This document shows positions 11,036 through 21,742 of a stretch of DNA of 31,338 nt, piece after piece. Position 1 is the stretch's first letter; the number at the start of each line of letters is the position of its first letter. The stretch spans positions 1 through 31,338 of the forward strand of contig JAAVTG010000490.1 of assembly GCA_011947345.1 (NCBI GenBank), read 5' to 3'. A program made the translations under genes and the position numbers. This DNA is from Phytophthora quininea (lineage: Eukaryota > Oomycota > Peronosporomycetes > Peronosporales > Peronosporaceae). The notes beneath the pieces were generated by a model. It searched no databases and was not told where the DNA came from. It was given only the letters and a program-made list of their open reading frames with translations.

Positions 11036-11089
11036 GCCAAGTCAATCTCAACAACCACCGCGGCCGAGCTGCCGACCAAGCAGCTCACA

Positions 11090-11305
11090 ATGAACTTCGC
11101 TTCCTTCGTCGTCCTCCTCGTCGCCGTGACCGCCTCCTCTGCTCAAGCCGAAGGCGAGCCATCGTGCGCGATCGCAGAATGTGGCTACAGCTTCTACGGC
11201 GGAGATCTTGCTGCGCGAATGACCGCGTGCTGCAAGACGAAGACCACATGGGACTTCAATGACTGCTGCGTCCAGAGCTGCAAGTACGGCAACCCTTGCA
11301 AGTAA
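11090..11305 (+). CDS. Small secreted cysteine-rich protein SCRb (PcF/SCR-like)
   Basis: The inverted copy of SCRa: a 71-residue precursor with a signal peptide of about 20 residues and eight cysteines in a mature part of about 51 residues. The protein is identical to SCRc and differs from SCRa at residues 58 (Asp here) and 61 (Val here). It originally converged on T3, but the Helentron now lies between them, so its 3' neighbour is the transposon's left end about 480 bases downstream. Likely a secreted apoplastic candidate effector; the family assignment is tentative. Confidence 0.75.
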   Translation: MNFASFVVLLVAVTASSAQAEGEPSCAIAECGYSFYGGDLAARMTACCKTKTTWDFNDCCVQSCKYGNPCK

Positions 11306-11787
11306 ACGCGACCCGACCGAAGCGAGAGTAAAAGCACTAGTGAACATTACTACAGGTAATAATGCACAAATGCGAAATTTACCTCCGCCCAGCAAGCAAT
11401 TTGAACACCAGATGACTTTGCTACATACCTGATAGTTTGTCAACTAACTAGACCAGTTGTTCCCATCAAGTTTATCAACTTTATTCTCTCTACTGTGTAC
11501 GGTGTACGGGTGTAAGAATAACCGGGAAGCAACGGGCCTCACCGTGCTGCAGTTAATTGCTATAAGAAAACTGCCACATAATCTCTCCGATACCGGTACC
11601 TTCCCCGCGGATGCAAGTCGATTGCATTTTTTCCCGTGACTTGCTTCCGGGCTTCTGTAGTCCTGTATAGTACTTCGAAGTACGAAGTAGCATACTTCAC
11701 GTACATGTATAATACTTGAAAAATACTATCGTTACAAAAGATACTGCGGCCATGCAGTACGGTATGTTTGCTGATCTGAATAGTATT

Positions 11788-11801
11788 CGCAGTTCGTAAC
11801 G
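11788..11801 (+). repeat. 5' terminal inverted repeat of Helentron
   Basis: CGCAGTTCGTAACG at the left tip of the insertion. It pairs with 23102-23115 at 12 of 14 positions. Confidence 0.8.
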
Positions 11802-12382
11802 AAGTGTCGTTTATCCCATGTTTTGTCACAAACGGTAAAAATACCGATACCTCATAGTAAAATCAAGATAAACCGCGCCATACAAATGTCAAGTATAGCT
11901 TTTGTCACGTACCGGTTTTTGACCGGTTTCCAATAGTGAAATCAAGATGTTTTCGCTTCGAAAACTCAGATGCCCCCGAGCACGTTGGTGTGGCCCACGT
12001 GAACTGACTGCTACTTTTCCTCAAAACTCTCCATACAAGCCAAGTCAAAGGGAGATTTCTGCAGGAAAGTTGGCGCGCATGACGGCGGCTTCTGGAGCTC
12101 GCGGCGGTAGCCGTTTCATTGCTGCTTTTGCGTCCGAGCGCTAGAGCGGCGAGCAGGTACGAGTGCCCAGGCTTACATCTCCGCCTGCACCACCCCCACT
12201 GACGTGTATGCAGCAGACTTGACCGGCTGAAGAGGTGCAAGCGGGTACATTCAAGGCGCCGCCGCCGATAGCGTGGGTAGGTACCGTGCTTTGATGCGTT
12301 CGTGGCCAGGTCCTTACAAGTTCATGTCCAGGACGAACTTGTGGTGTCTAAAGAGCGTGGTTGAGGCTCACCACAGTGCGCC
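11802..12382. other. Helentron 5' non-coding region
   Basis: About 580 bases between the left tip and the Rep-helicase start. No gene is supported. A near-exact direct repeat of about 16 bases (TAGTAAAATCAAGAT at about 11864 and TAGTGAAATCAAGAT at about 11934) and a doubled ACCGGT separated by a short T run (about 11910-11925) may be subterminal protein-binding or promoter sites. Confidence 0.5.
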
Positions 12383-14697
12383 ATGACCACTACATCGAGA
12401 AAACGTCATGACTCGTCGGATGAGGAAGACCTCCTCAAGCACCTAGACGTCGCATTCATACGTGAGTAGTGTCGAGAACGGCAGCAAAGATCCAGGGCCC
12501 GCAAGCGAGTGAAAAGGGAGTGCAGCCGTCTTCTGCAGCCCGTGAGTGATGACGTCCAAGATCGCTGCGCACAGGAGCTTCGAAAAGCATTAGGTGCTGA
12601 GGGTCTGGATGAAAGTGTGTGCAGTGTATGCGATCGACTGGTATTGGTTCAGGATATCATTCGGAGAGAAGATAACGATTGGAGATATATCAAGACTCTA
12701 CAGAAGGTCCTGGGAACCCGTGATGAATCCATTTCTGACAAGCACGTGCGACAGTATCAAGCTCCACCCCACATCAGCGGGTTGGAGGACGTTCTTGTAT
12801 CCTCTCGTGGCATACATTGCTATGTTGATCGCACTGGATACCCCAGTGCTTGGATTGGTACTTGGAAGGATTGCATGACCAGCTTACGTGAAAACAAACT
12901 TCCTAAATTCGCTATCAAAAATGGATTTTACGTTGGAAGGTTGTCAAAGCGTCTTCATGACCTCACCTTACCGGAGCGCTTTATTTCTCAGCTTGCGAAT
13001 TTGGCGGCCATCACCCGGGTGATGCGAGGCGGGTTTCATCGTTGCATCCGGTCTCATTGCTTCGCTTTCGATTGCACGCCGGGGCCACCTATCACATTGC
13101 TACCGCGCTCGATTGATGGTGCTTCGTCGTATCGAGAGGTGTTGGTGGGTGAGTTCACAGACAACCAAGTGAAAAAGGTGAAAAAGTTGCATCGCATTCG
13201 GAATCAGCACGTGAAGGATGTCTTCAATTTTTACAAGACTTAAAATCACCTGTACAGCGATGTTGCTTCTAATGGCGAGGCTCTTGCTGCACAGTATTCT
13301 GATGAAGAGATTGAACACCATTTCGTCGAGCATGTTGATGAAGACGGCACCTCCTTGAGCGATAGCATGTCGACTGAGCTGGAATCCGTTCGTGGTCAGA
13401 CTGACACTTGGGCTGTTAGCAATGACGATGAGTCTACTGTTCTAGAACGACGTATTGGTCTACTAGACGATACCTTACGCCTACCCGCTGACGAAAACCA
13501 GTTTGTTAGTGAAGTTGGTGGACAGGAAAACAAGGAGAGGTCATTTTTGGTTCGAAGGTCCAACCAGTTTTCCCATGACGTGAATGGAGATTTGCTTGCT
13601 CGGCTTTTTCGCACCTGTTTCCTTTTGGGCGTGGACATCCTGGTGAAAAACGCAGAGTTGCCGTTTCGTTAAAAGAAGCAATCAAATACTACATTGCCTT
13701 GAGTAGTAGGCAATTTGCTGAAGATGAGCTTTTGCGCTTGTGGCGTTCGACCGTTTGGCATTGCAGAACATGTACATTCAAAATTCAGTCAGATGCAAGC
13801 GGTTTCCGCAGCTATTCAATGGATTTGAGAGTATTGGTGTCGACCAACTGGGCCAGGCATTGATAGATAACGAGCGAAGAAGACAGGGATGCTTGCCTTG
13901 CACGAACAAGATTGATGGTACTGCCGGCTGCTTTCTGAAGTCTGTTGAGACCGCGTCTCGTGCTGTTTGGGAAGCAACGGTGAGCGCTCGCAGTGCCGCC
14001 AGAGGGCCTTTGCTTACCAGGCGCGATTCGGACAGCCGGCTCTGTTTGTTACGCTCACACCCAACATCGGAAATTCTTTCGCAATGGCTCAATATACTGG
14101 CATTACCTCGGTTCAGAGTTTGTTTGACGTACTGGAAGCCCGATTGCCGAGTAAGGCGGAGCTTCGTGAAGCCAGTCTTGGCAATGACTGTGCCTCAGCA
14201 CGTTTGTTTATGAGGCAGGTAGACGCTTTCATAAGGTATGGCCTAGGTATGGACCCGAAAACCAAGAAGCCAACAGGCCAGCAAGGACTGTTCGGTGAGG
14301 TAGAAGCATACTTCGGAATGGTGGAAACTCAGGGACGCGGCACACTGCACATCCACTTTCTGATATGGCTAGTGGCCGGCCCTCGAAACTCTGCAGAAGT
14401 CGAGGACTTGCTGGCTGATGATGAAGCCGAGTTGTTCCGGAAATCTATCGTGGACTACACTAACTCGATCGTTACCAACAAAATTCCCCTTGATTTCAGC
14501 GAACTTTGTTGCTCTGGTTGTGGTACCTCGTCTTCGAACATAGTGCCATTGCCGGTGCCTGAAATGGCACGAAAAGACTCACGTTCAGGTCTTTACAGTA
14601 CACGAGCAAAAGCAAATGTCGTGGAGCCACCGCTCGTTGAATGTGACGCTTGTGGGATGAAGTCCAGCTCGCAACACCTGATGCGCAGTGTATTGTT
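12383..14697 (+). pseudogene. Helentron Rep-helicase, N-terminal half (HUH Rep domain), decayed
   Basis: This part would nick and rejoin DNA during rolling-circle transposition. From the ATG at 12383 the frame gives a basic N-terminus, a TAG at 12467-12469, a region with CSVCDRL and LPKFAIKNGFYVG typical of the N-terminus of Helitron proteins (DUF6570-like), and a TAA at 13241-13243. It then shifts frame into the conserved FGRGHPGEKRR stretch and shifts again before the Rep domain (FGQPALFVTLTPNIGNSF). The catalytic HUH motif HIHF in GRGTLHIHFLIWL is at 14348-14356. Coding continues to RSVL near 14695, where the next part of the protein is missing; it continues on the minus strand from 18245. 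Two stops and several frameshifts make it non-functional. Confidence 0.88.
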
Positions 14698-17600
14698 GAA
14701 GTTTCGTCCTCCGCACTGGCCGGTGTGGGAAAAGGCACTATCTAGTCGCAGGAGTCGATTTTCTTCTAGCAAGGCTTCTGGTGGAGGACGCGCCCATCGA
14801 ACTAAGTCAGGTGTAAATGGCCTCAACGTCAGAAATGCCTCACGTGAGGTGACTCGAGAAACCAGTAGATAAGGCTGCTCGGGTTTGTTTGCTGTAGCCG
14901 TGGGCGATCTCCATTCTGCAACAATCATGCGACTTAATGTTCACCCAGCACTTTGTATACCGTTGAGGCCACTGCACACACTAAAGGAAATTGCTGGACG
15001 CGAACAGCAAGAACCCGAGGACAGCCATGCCGAGTACCCGGTAGGCGTATCTCGCTTTGTTTATACGCTGATTGCGGAAGTAATGAAAACAAATCGCTCT
15101 CGGTAGACCCAAGCATTGGATTAGCACATTCGCCCCGAGGTAGGCGAACAATAAGCGCCGTAGGTGGTTGGCTTGGTACTTTGATCATCATATCTGCCAC
15201 ACTGTCGTGTATCGTCCGAAACGTTGTACCGGGTGCGTAGCATATGGACTCGAGCGTTCCAAGCGTACCGTTTGCCACCATTTTCTGCGGTCTCACGTTC
15301 TGCGTGACCTGTATCGGCATACCGACGATCAGGTCAAGGTAGGGGCCATACGACCGAACTTGGAATCCGGCAAGCTCATCACCATTTCAACCTCGGCTGG
15401 GTTGAGGCCTTTCAGCTGTCCTTTGAAATTTGCTAGAACACGAACTGATAAGACATCACCAGGTAGCAATTTCGCAGCAGTTGAAATGAAGAGACTGTTT
15501 ATGGAAAGTCTAGTAGAATTGTCAGGTGTCACGAATGTAGTCCTTTGCCCACTTGCAATCCACTGTCTAATGTCATCACTTTGCTTGCCCACTACACGTG
15601 AATTGATTAGACTCACAAATTCGTCGCTCCATTTTCCTAATCGTGCATCATGATAGCCAAGCCCCCAAGCTGGATCATCTTTAAATCGAACTGATTCGTC
15701 CAGCATAATCACATGACTAAATGAACGCCACAACAAAAAAGCGGTAAAAGTCGGTTGCTGTACTCTTTGGCTTTGAGGACGGGTCGCGATAAATTGGATC
15801 AGCACCGACGGGTGGGAGCTGTAAAAACTCTCCAACAAGCACTACATGAATACCGCCAAACGGAAGACTGGGAAGACGCTTAGCAATGCGCAATTTCCTG
15901 TCTAATTGACCCAACTGCAACTTCATCATCATCGAAACTTCATCTATTATCAACACGTCAAGCTCAGTAGTGGCATCGACCGCATTCTCTCCATTTAGTT
16001 GTAGTAAGAAACTTTCGAGAGTCCTTCCTTCAATTAATGTAGCCGCTTTTCCTGTTAGGGCAGTTTTGACAAGACATCTAGAGCGCCCCGGCTTCTGCAA
16101 AGGCTCTGGACTGCGTCGATAACTCGGCTCTTCCCAGTGCCACCCTCACCACCCAGGAAGAAGCGGAGCTGGTCTTCCCTAAGAGAGTCTTCTTTATTCC
16201 CATCCAGATAACTCATGCTCTCTGCTTTTTGCCATCGTGTCAAAAGTGCTACGCCAATGCGTAAATGATCTGGATACTACTGCAATACTAGCAAACGACT
16301 TCACTGGACTCGGCGGTTGAGATCTCACTACTGCTGCAGGTTTTCAAGCAGTGTTGGCGCCTTCAAGAATCCGATCCAACAGCTCCACAACTGCTGTCTC
16401 CTGTACGTCGGGAGGCGCTGTGGCGGGCAAACTCAGAGCATTATCGGTGCTTGGGTCACGAACCCATTGGCCGAGATGATGTGGAGACAGTGAGTGCATT
16501 TCCAAACCCACCACATTTGCAGTTAATGCCGTCTTCACTGCCGTGCTTTCGATCATGCCAAATTTCATAAATGTGTCGAGGATATCACTGACTCTACGGT
16601 CCGGTATGCCAGTCGATGGGCACACTGACGGGTGTAATGAACTGCTTTCGAGAACTGTGTTAGTGTCCTCTGTGGAATCCCATATTCAACAGATGTCGCT
16701 TGCACTATCACAACATTCCTCGTCATCTAACACGCTGTCACAGCTGTACAGATCGTCGCTATCGGTACTTCCATCCTCAGCAGGATTAGTGCCTCTGCTA
16801 TTCCGTTCCTGTGGACCTGAACAAGCTGATTCTGGATGGTGCTCGTTAGCATGGTTGAATCCGCTGTAGTAGTCGTTCATGTTATCCATTATCATTTTCA
16901 AAAGTCCGTTCGTGTGCTTTTCCACTGGTCATACGCGTGTAGCCACGCAACACCACACACAGAACCATCGCCAATGAGGTCAACAAGAGACCTGAATGGC
17001 TTGAACAGAACCAAAGACAAAATCGCCTTCTTACACTGATATTCAATGGAGGATTCTCCGTTAATATACGGCAACCGATATCCTTGTACAACAGGAACCG
17101 CCTCTTGGTATCGTTGTCCGAGATTGTGTGAGTGGTGGAGAGGATGGCCAGACCGAAAAGCAAACTTTGCATCATTCGCATGTTCATCCTTCTTTCGAAA
17201 AAAATCATCGAAAACTCATACAGGTTCATGTTGGCCAATGCATCATTGCGAAAAATGTAATCATCTAGGTTGGAGACCGCCTGGAAATTATGGCTACCAA
17301 ACTCGTTGCTATCGCTAACGAGACGGCACGAGGACCCCTCCACTGTAAGCAGTTGACGAATGATGTCGCCCAACGGAAGCGTGACACAAGTAGCACTAGA
17401 ATAGCAGCTTGATCCACGATTCAGATAGAGAGCAGCAAGCGGTCCACCCACCTCTTGCCTGTTCGTGATGCTATACACAATCGAAGCGACTCGCTTTCGA
17501 CCGATTGAAAATCTCTCATCTGCATCTCGAACCGATGCCATACTGCCTAAAAGTTCCCGTTCTTGGCGACGTTTGAATGCTCCCAATCCCACTGCCACGA

Positions 17601-18245
17601 CAGAATCAAGCCGTTGCTGCTGCTTGGTGACGTACTTGCAGCAATAGTGAATTCTTTGTGTAGCCTCCTGGCCGCCTACAAGTACTTGGATATCGTGGTT
17701 GCACTTGAATGTGGACATTAGATGTGATTAAAGCCATTAATAAATTCATGAGCAACAGGACGGCTTAGTTGAATGCCAGATGGCGTAAATATCGTATCCG
17801 CTAGCCGTTCTTTAGGAAACCCATATCTGCGAAACGATGCGTCAGCCATCATACATGACTGCTTGAAGCATGTGTTGGTGTGCCCCCACCAGTGCTGATT
17901 CAGCAGTAAGACAAGCGAAGAAACCATATAATCAATAGCAGTTTGGGACATCCGAGCGTCTGAGGAGGATGGCGGCATCATCTCAATCAACCGGGTAAGC
18001 TGGTCGTTTTGAAATGGGTCATCATCATATTTAAATGACTTCATTTGAGAGAAATTCAAATGATCTAGCCACTCAGCAATTCCAATTTCAGCATTATTCA
18101 CCGCACCATGGTTGCTAGACAAGCTGCTCTCCATCATTTCACGCTGCTCTACAATGCGTCGAGCCTCGACCAAAGAGTTACGGCACATCGGCTCCAGATT
18201 AGCTTGCTGTAAAATGTCTGCAGGTAATCGAATCGAAGACAACAC
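14694..18245 (-). pseudogene. Helentron Rep-helicase, C-terminal part in an internal inversion, decayed
   Basis: Reading leftward from 18245 gives the rest of the protein: a His/Cys cluster (HWWGHTNTCFKQSC, about 17850-17895), the Rep two-tyrosine motif YCCKYVTK (17632-17646), and a region with Leu/Phe-rich linkers. The Pif1-like helicase follows: Walker A GEGGTGKS (16127-16150), TGKAATLIEGRTLESF, Walker B IIDEVS (about 15935-15950), GEFLQLPPV (15807-15833), MPIQVTQNV (about 15300-15320), VYKVLGE near 14935-14955, and the final YLLVSRV motif (about 14850-14875), ending at about 14698. Frames change near 17718, 17180, 16250, 16080, 15730, 15330 and 14935, and there are in-frame stops (TGA near 16687, TGA near 16345). 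It lies opposite to the N-terminal half because of an inversion, so neither half can make a full enzyme. Confidence 0.86.
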
Positions 18246-18312
18246 TGAAAAAAGCGTTGTATCGCTTCAAACTCGGACGGACGAGAACATAGAGATCCGG
18301 CTGCCATCTTGA
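18241..18312 (+). pseudogene. Last codons of the Rep-helicase beyond the inversion
   Basis: If the inversion is undone, the helicase frame ending in NFNN near 14693 runs straight into NTEKSVVSLQTRTDENIEIR here and stops at TGA 18310-18312. Frame continuity across the junction supports the inversion model. The residues themselves carry no diagnostic motif. Confidence 0.55.
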
Positions 18313-19086
18313 AGTATCAGATGGGGTAGTAGGCACTTTTGAGCGTACTTGTCGGACGAGCAAGTAATAAACATGTATTTCAGCTAGCATACAGCGCTAC
18401 AAGTTGCTGGTGATTGCTAGACCGACCGAAGATGGATCTGTCGCACTGTTGAGCTACTCCACCACCAACTATTTGCTGCTTGCCGCTGAGCTGCTGCTGC
18501 TTGCACCTGCAGCTTTCTGCAGCACTAACCGGAATTGGGGCTATCTGTGCTCGGGCAAAAAGGCGTAGTCGACGCTTTTATCACCACGGCAAGAGCGATC
18601 GGCGGTGCATTAGGATCAGCAGCAGCATTAAAGAAGGCTGACAGCACCGCGAGATCCAACGGTAGCGCCAGCGCCGTTAACAGATTGGCCTCAATTTCGT
18701 TTGGTAGCCGATGACACATCGAATTCATGCCATTTCACGTATCGTACATTCACTTAGACCAGTATTCTCCAGCTGAGTGGCCTACACGTGACCGGTTGGT
18801 GCAGCGTATGGTATGGGGCACAACCATACTCTCACACGTCCTGGCAACTGAATGTCGCTGTGAACTGAGCAGAGATCCCGTTGGGCTTATGCGGGAGGTT
18901 GCTGAGCCCGATACTGAATTTGGAAAAGGGAGATTGCATTTTTGGTGATGTAGTGCCAAAGCGAAAAACACACACTACAACGAGATATGCAGAACATGAA
19001 GCTACATCTGGCTCAGGAGACGTGAAGCAAGATATCCGGACTCATCGGTCGTGCAGCGCATACATCTCAACATAGCGACCACCAAT
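18313..19086. other. Helentron region without recognisable gene
   Basis: About 770 bases. Short ORFs on both strands (for example plus 18727-18948 and minus 18525-18728) have no motif and none has a clear partner. A stretch rich in CTGCTG triplets lies near 18475-18505. I see no function. Confidence 0.4.
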
Positions 19087-19827
19087 TCAGGGCGTGATTT
19101 CACGCGGCTGGTTGAAGTGGAAATGGTGGTAGTAGTTCAGGTGCTTGTAAAGGGATTGCTTGGTTCCGGCGACAAAAGGGCAGTTCCATGCAAAGCAAAA
19201 CATGTCGTCCGCATCGCGTGTGTCGTCTGGAATATCCATGATCTCTGGGACTTGATAAGCAGGACGCGCAAACGTCGGAATGTCGATGTACGCTTGAATG
19301 ACCACAATCGTAGCTTCGCCGCCCGCCAACGCATAGATGCAATCGCCCCGGAGCATGATAATGTCACCCTTGTTCAGCTCAATTAACTGCTGGTTGGAGT
19401 GCAGTGGCACGTGTTGGTTCCACCCATACACGTAGAAATACGTGCTGTCTTGTGTTGCAAGGAACAGCAACCCCGGGACCGAGCACACGTTCATACACTC
19501 TCCACTCGATGCGACCGGTGGAAATTCTCGGCGAGGTAGCTGGTCGGGGGTATTTCCAGTTGGCTTGAGGAAGCATGGCACACCCAGTGAGGAGTCCGAG
19601 TAGAACGTGCGGTGAAACCTCTTCAGGTATGTCATCAGCACTTGGGCTTCAGTAATGGGCACAAATGCACGAAGGCGATGGACATCATGCAGCGCTCCAT
19701 CCCACGTGTCATGGATCCAGTAGTTTTCGTCACGGGACAGCGCTCGCAGTTCGTTCACCATTTCATCTGGTACCGCCTGGTACATGACGATGTGACCCCG
19801 AGTCTTGAGCTTGTGCCGCGCAAACAT
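19087..19827 (-). CDS. Passenger protein with cupin-like fold and C-terminal C2H2-like finger
   Basis: An intact minus-strand frame of about 246 codons from the ATG at 19827; the frame stays open to about 19896 without an ATG, so an upstream exon is possible. The middle part (LLFLATQDSTYFYVY, then LNKGDIIMLRGDCIYALAGG and VVIQAYIDI) has the rhythm of a double-stranded beta-helix (cupin or 2-oxoglutarate-oxygenase-like) domain, with the 'kGD.i.lRGD..yA' turn. The usual HxD metal pair is not evident, so an enzyme is not supported. The C-terminus CFAWNCPFVAGTKQSLYKHLNYYH gives C-x4-C-x12-H-x4-H, a C2H2-like zinc finger suggesting nucleic-acid binding. It lies inside the Helentron, opposite to its main direction. 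Fold and role are inferred; no family is named with confidence. Confidence 0.55.
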   Translation of the reverse strand: MFARHKLKTRGHIVMYQAVPDEMVNELRALSRDENYWIHDTWDGALHDVHRLRAFVPITEAQVLMTYLKRFHRTFYSDSSLGVPCFLKPTGNTPDQLPRREFPPVASSGECMNVCSVPGLLFLATQDSTYFYVYGWNQHVPLHSNQQLIELNKGDIIMLRGDCIYALAGGEATIVVIQAYIDIPTFARPAYQVPEIMDIPDDTRDADDMFCFAWNCPFVAGTKQSLYKHLNYYHHFHFNQPREITP

Positions 19828-19896
19828 GAGTCGATGGCGTTGAGCAGGATGCTGGTGTAGCTGCCGGAAGGGTGTTGCTGGTGAAGGCAATCTCAA

Positions 19897-20710
19897 AAGT
19901 GAGACGCATATCCTGTGGTTAAACTACTTATACATGGCTGGGGTCTCTTACCAGACACGTTAATGCTAGAGCGGCGAGGATGCATACAAGCCATGCAGAA
20001 AGATACCGTTGTAGATGAGTAGTTAACTTTTGAAAAAGTTACCGTCTGAGGATTGTGTTAGCCTCCTTTACGAGGGCTCGAACGTGGGCAGCGACGTCGC
20101 GAGCTTTGAATTCCTGGCCATGGAGCGCTATTTTCGCTCTGCCAAAAGATACTCTTGTGAGTACTGAAAGAGATGGGCAGGTAACTTTAAAAAAGTTTCC
20201 AGCCACGGCTTGCTTAAATTTCTCTGCTTCGAGTGCTGAAGCACGGCAGCGATGTGTGCTTTACTCCTTCAAAGCTCCGTGGGTTGAGTTGTAAACGAAG
20301 CTGAGAGATGGGCGGGTAACTTTTAGCAAAAGTTGCAGTCAGGTTGTCGGCTACTTGTGCTGCATGACGTGTCACTTCCAGTGTTGGTTTTCGTACAGGC
20401 TATTCACCTCGATGCGCAGTCCGTGCTGAACGACTCACGCACCTTCAACAAGTCATTAGTTCCTAGCACACTGCAGGTGGCTTTAAGGAACATGCATCAA
20501 GCCATGTGCAGATGCAATCACAGCGAAGGAGATGAGCTCTTGTCAACTATTTATTTTTGTTGTAGCAAAAGATACGTTGAAGTGTCAACTAAATAAAAAA
20601 ATGTCCGCCTTCGAAAGCTTTCTCTTTGGTGAAAGGAACCGGTTGATAAGCAAACCTCCGCCTTTACTTATGTTGCCCTGCACTGATATACGATCTCCTA
20701 GCTAAGTGTT
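19897..20710. repeat. Three degenerate tandem repeats with AACTTT/AAAGTT hairpins
   Basis: Within this gene-free 800-base stretch, three similar units of roughly 140-150 bases start near 20015, 20170 and 20305. Each opens with GATGAGT or GATGGGC and a short inverted repeat (20023-20042, 20181-20198, 20316-20335) of the type GTAACTTT(n)AAAGTT. This is followed by a weakly conserved GGCAGCGAYGT...CTTT segment. Copies are diverged. They may be regulatory, or remains of a tandem duplication between the two divergent passenger genes. Confidence 0.5.
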
Positions 20711-21496
20711 ATGCATATTTCGACGCCCCACAATCAATTTGACTCCATGGTAAAGAAGCCAAACTCCGAATCTGTGGCCACGAGCAGCGGCCGCGGAGTG
20801 AAAGTGAAGGCGACGACTGCTACAAGAGCAGCTCAAGTGTCAACCAAGCCTGCTACAATCGAGCACGCAGCAGCTGACACAAGGACGGTTCATACGGCCG
20901 AGAAGCCCGTGGATACGGCAAGACTCACCCCATACGAGCGCCTTCGTCAGCGCTTAGCAACAGGAGGGAACTTGCGACGTGTAACGAAGGTGGAAGGTGC
21001 GTTGTTGCGGTACTCTAAAACCTAAAGCTTGTGGTGCTGAGTTTGAATGTTGAAACAGACCTGAAGGCCATCTTAGCGGACAGCGCTGACCCCGAGGAGC
21101 GGTTGACGTTGCGTATGAAGCTCCTATGGATTTCTCAACACACCTTTAAGCAGTTCAACATGGTGAAACTTCACTTTGTTGATGAGGACTCCCAGAACCC
21201 CTGCCAGCCTTGCTAGAGGTACGCTTCAGCGACATACTTAAACGTACGAGTGATTAATCTGCTACTCCTTGCATGTGTAGCTGTTTCGCGATACCTACGC
21301 TGAAAACCAAGAAGCGATTGATGCCATACTGCTGACCGCCACCATGTGGGATATGGACTCGGGCTCGGACGATTTGCCCCGCCCAGGTCAGCTCGTGAAC
21401 ATCAACAGCTACTCTAAGTTGCGCCTGTTTCAAGAAGACCGCTGCCAGCTCACGGTGAAGCTACGAGATCTGAGCTGGGAGAACAACCATCCGTAG
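20711..21496 (+). pseudogene. Unknown two-exon passenger gene with two frameshifts
   Basis: Coding signal begins at ATG 20711 (or 20747). A low-complexity Ser/Thr/Ala/Lys-rich N-terminus leads to a helical part (TPYERLRQRLATGGNLRRVT). A base lost in the AAAA run near 21015-21018 shifts the frame into SLNVETDLKAILADSADPEE and LLWISQHTFKQFNMVKLHFV. A second shift in CCCC near 21197-21200 leads to LPALLE. A 62-base candidate intron (21219-21280, GTACGC...TGTAG) then joins to LFRDTYAENQEAIDAILLTA and a C-terminal beta-rich segment (LPRPGQLVNINSYSKLRLFQ), stopping at TAG 21494-21496. No family recognised; an OB-fold-like C-terminus is only an impression. Both shifts are one-base changes in homopolymers, so the gene may really be intact. 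Confidence 0.5.
21219..21280 (+). other. Candidate intron in the unknown passenger gene
   Basis: 62 bases starting GTACGC and ending TGTAG. Its removal joins two open frames and removes a stop. The length is normal for oomycetes. The GTACGC donor is not the usual GTRAGT. Confidence 0.5.
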
Positions 21497-21742
21497 TGTT
21501 GCATTGGTGCTCGTACGCTTAACTACATAATTCATGTGAGAGTGTTCTTGTGGGGAGAGCTTGTTTGTTTGTGTCTGACGTTGAAGTTACATTTAAAAAA
21601 AAGTGGAACAGTGATCTATGGCACGGGTTGGCACCCATTCGTCAAGACGTCATTCCAAAAGGTACGAGGAGAGAGAAGGAGGTAAGGTCTGGAAGAGGCT
21701 GTGCTGTAGGGAGAGCGCTAACCAACGTTTCCAATTCTGCAG
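21497..21742. promoter_or_regulatory. Upstream region and possible 5' intron of the DUF6818-like gene
   Basis: About 245 bases with no gene. Just before the ATG at 21743 there is an intron-like stretch: GTAAGG donor near 21681, GCGCTAACC branch-like site near 21716-21724, and a pyrimidine-rich ATTCTGCAG acceptor at 21734-21742. This suggests a spliced leader exon or a short upstream coding exon. Confidence 0.4.

Larger units (their letters stand above)
10871..11787. repeat. Right arm of inverted repeat, inner part (SCRb)
   Basis: The reverse complement of about 9705-10621, including the SCR gene, its initiator and its 3' region. Homology stops at TAGTATT (11781-11787), where the Helentron begins, and resumes at 23149 with TTTACACAGCC. 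Confidence 0.85.

Noticed and set aside
14698..14872. Apparent C-terminal extension of the plus-strand Rep frame
   Set aside because: The opposite strand here encodes the end of the helicase (YLLVSRV motif region), so the plus-strand extension is an antisense product of the inversion.
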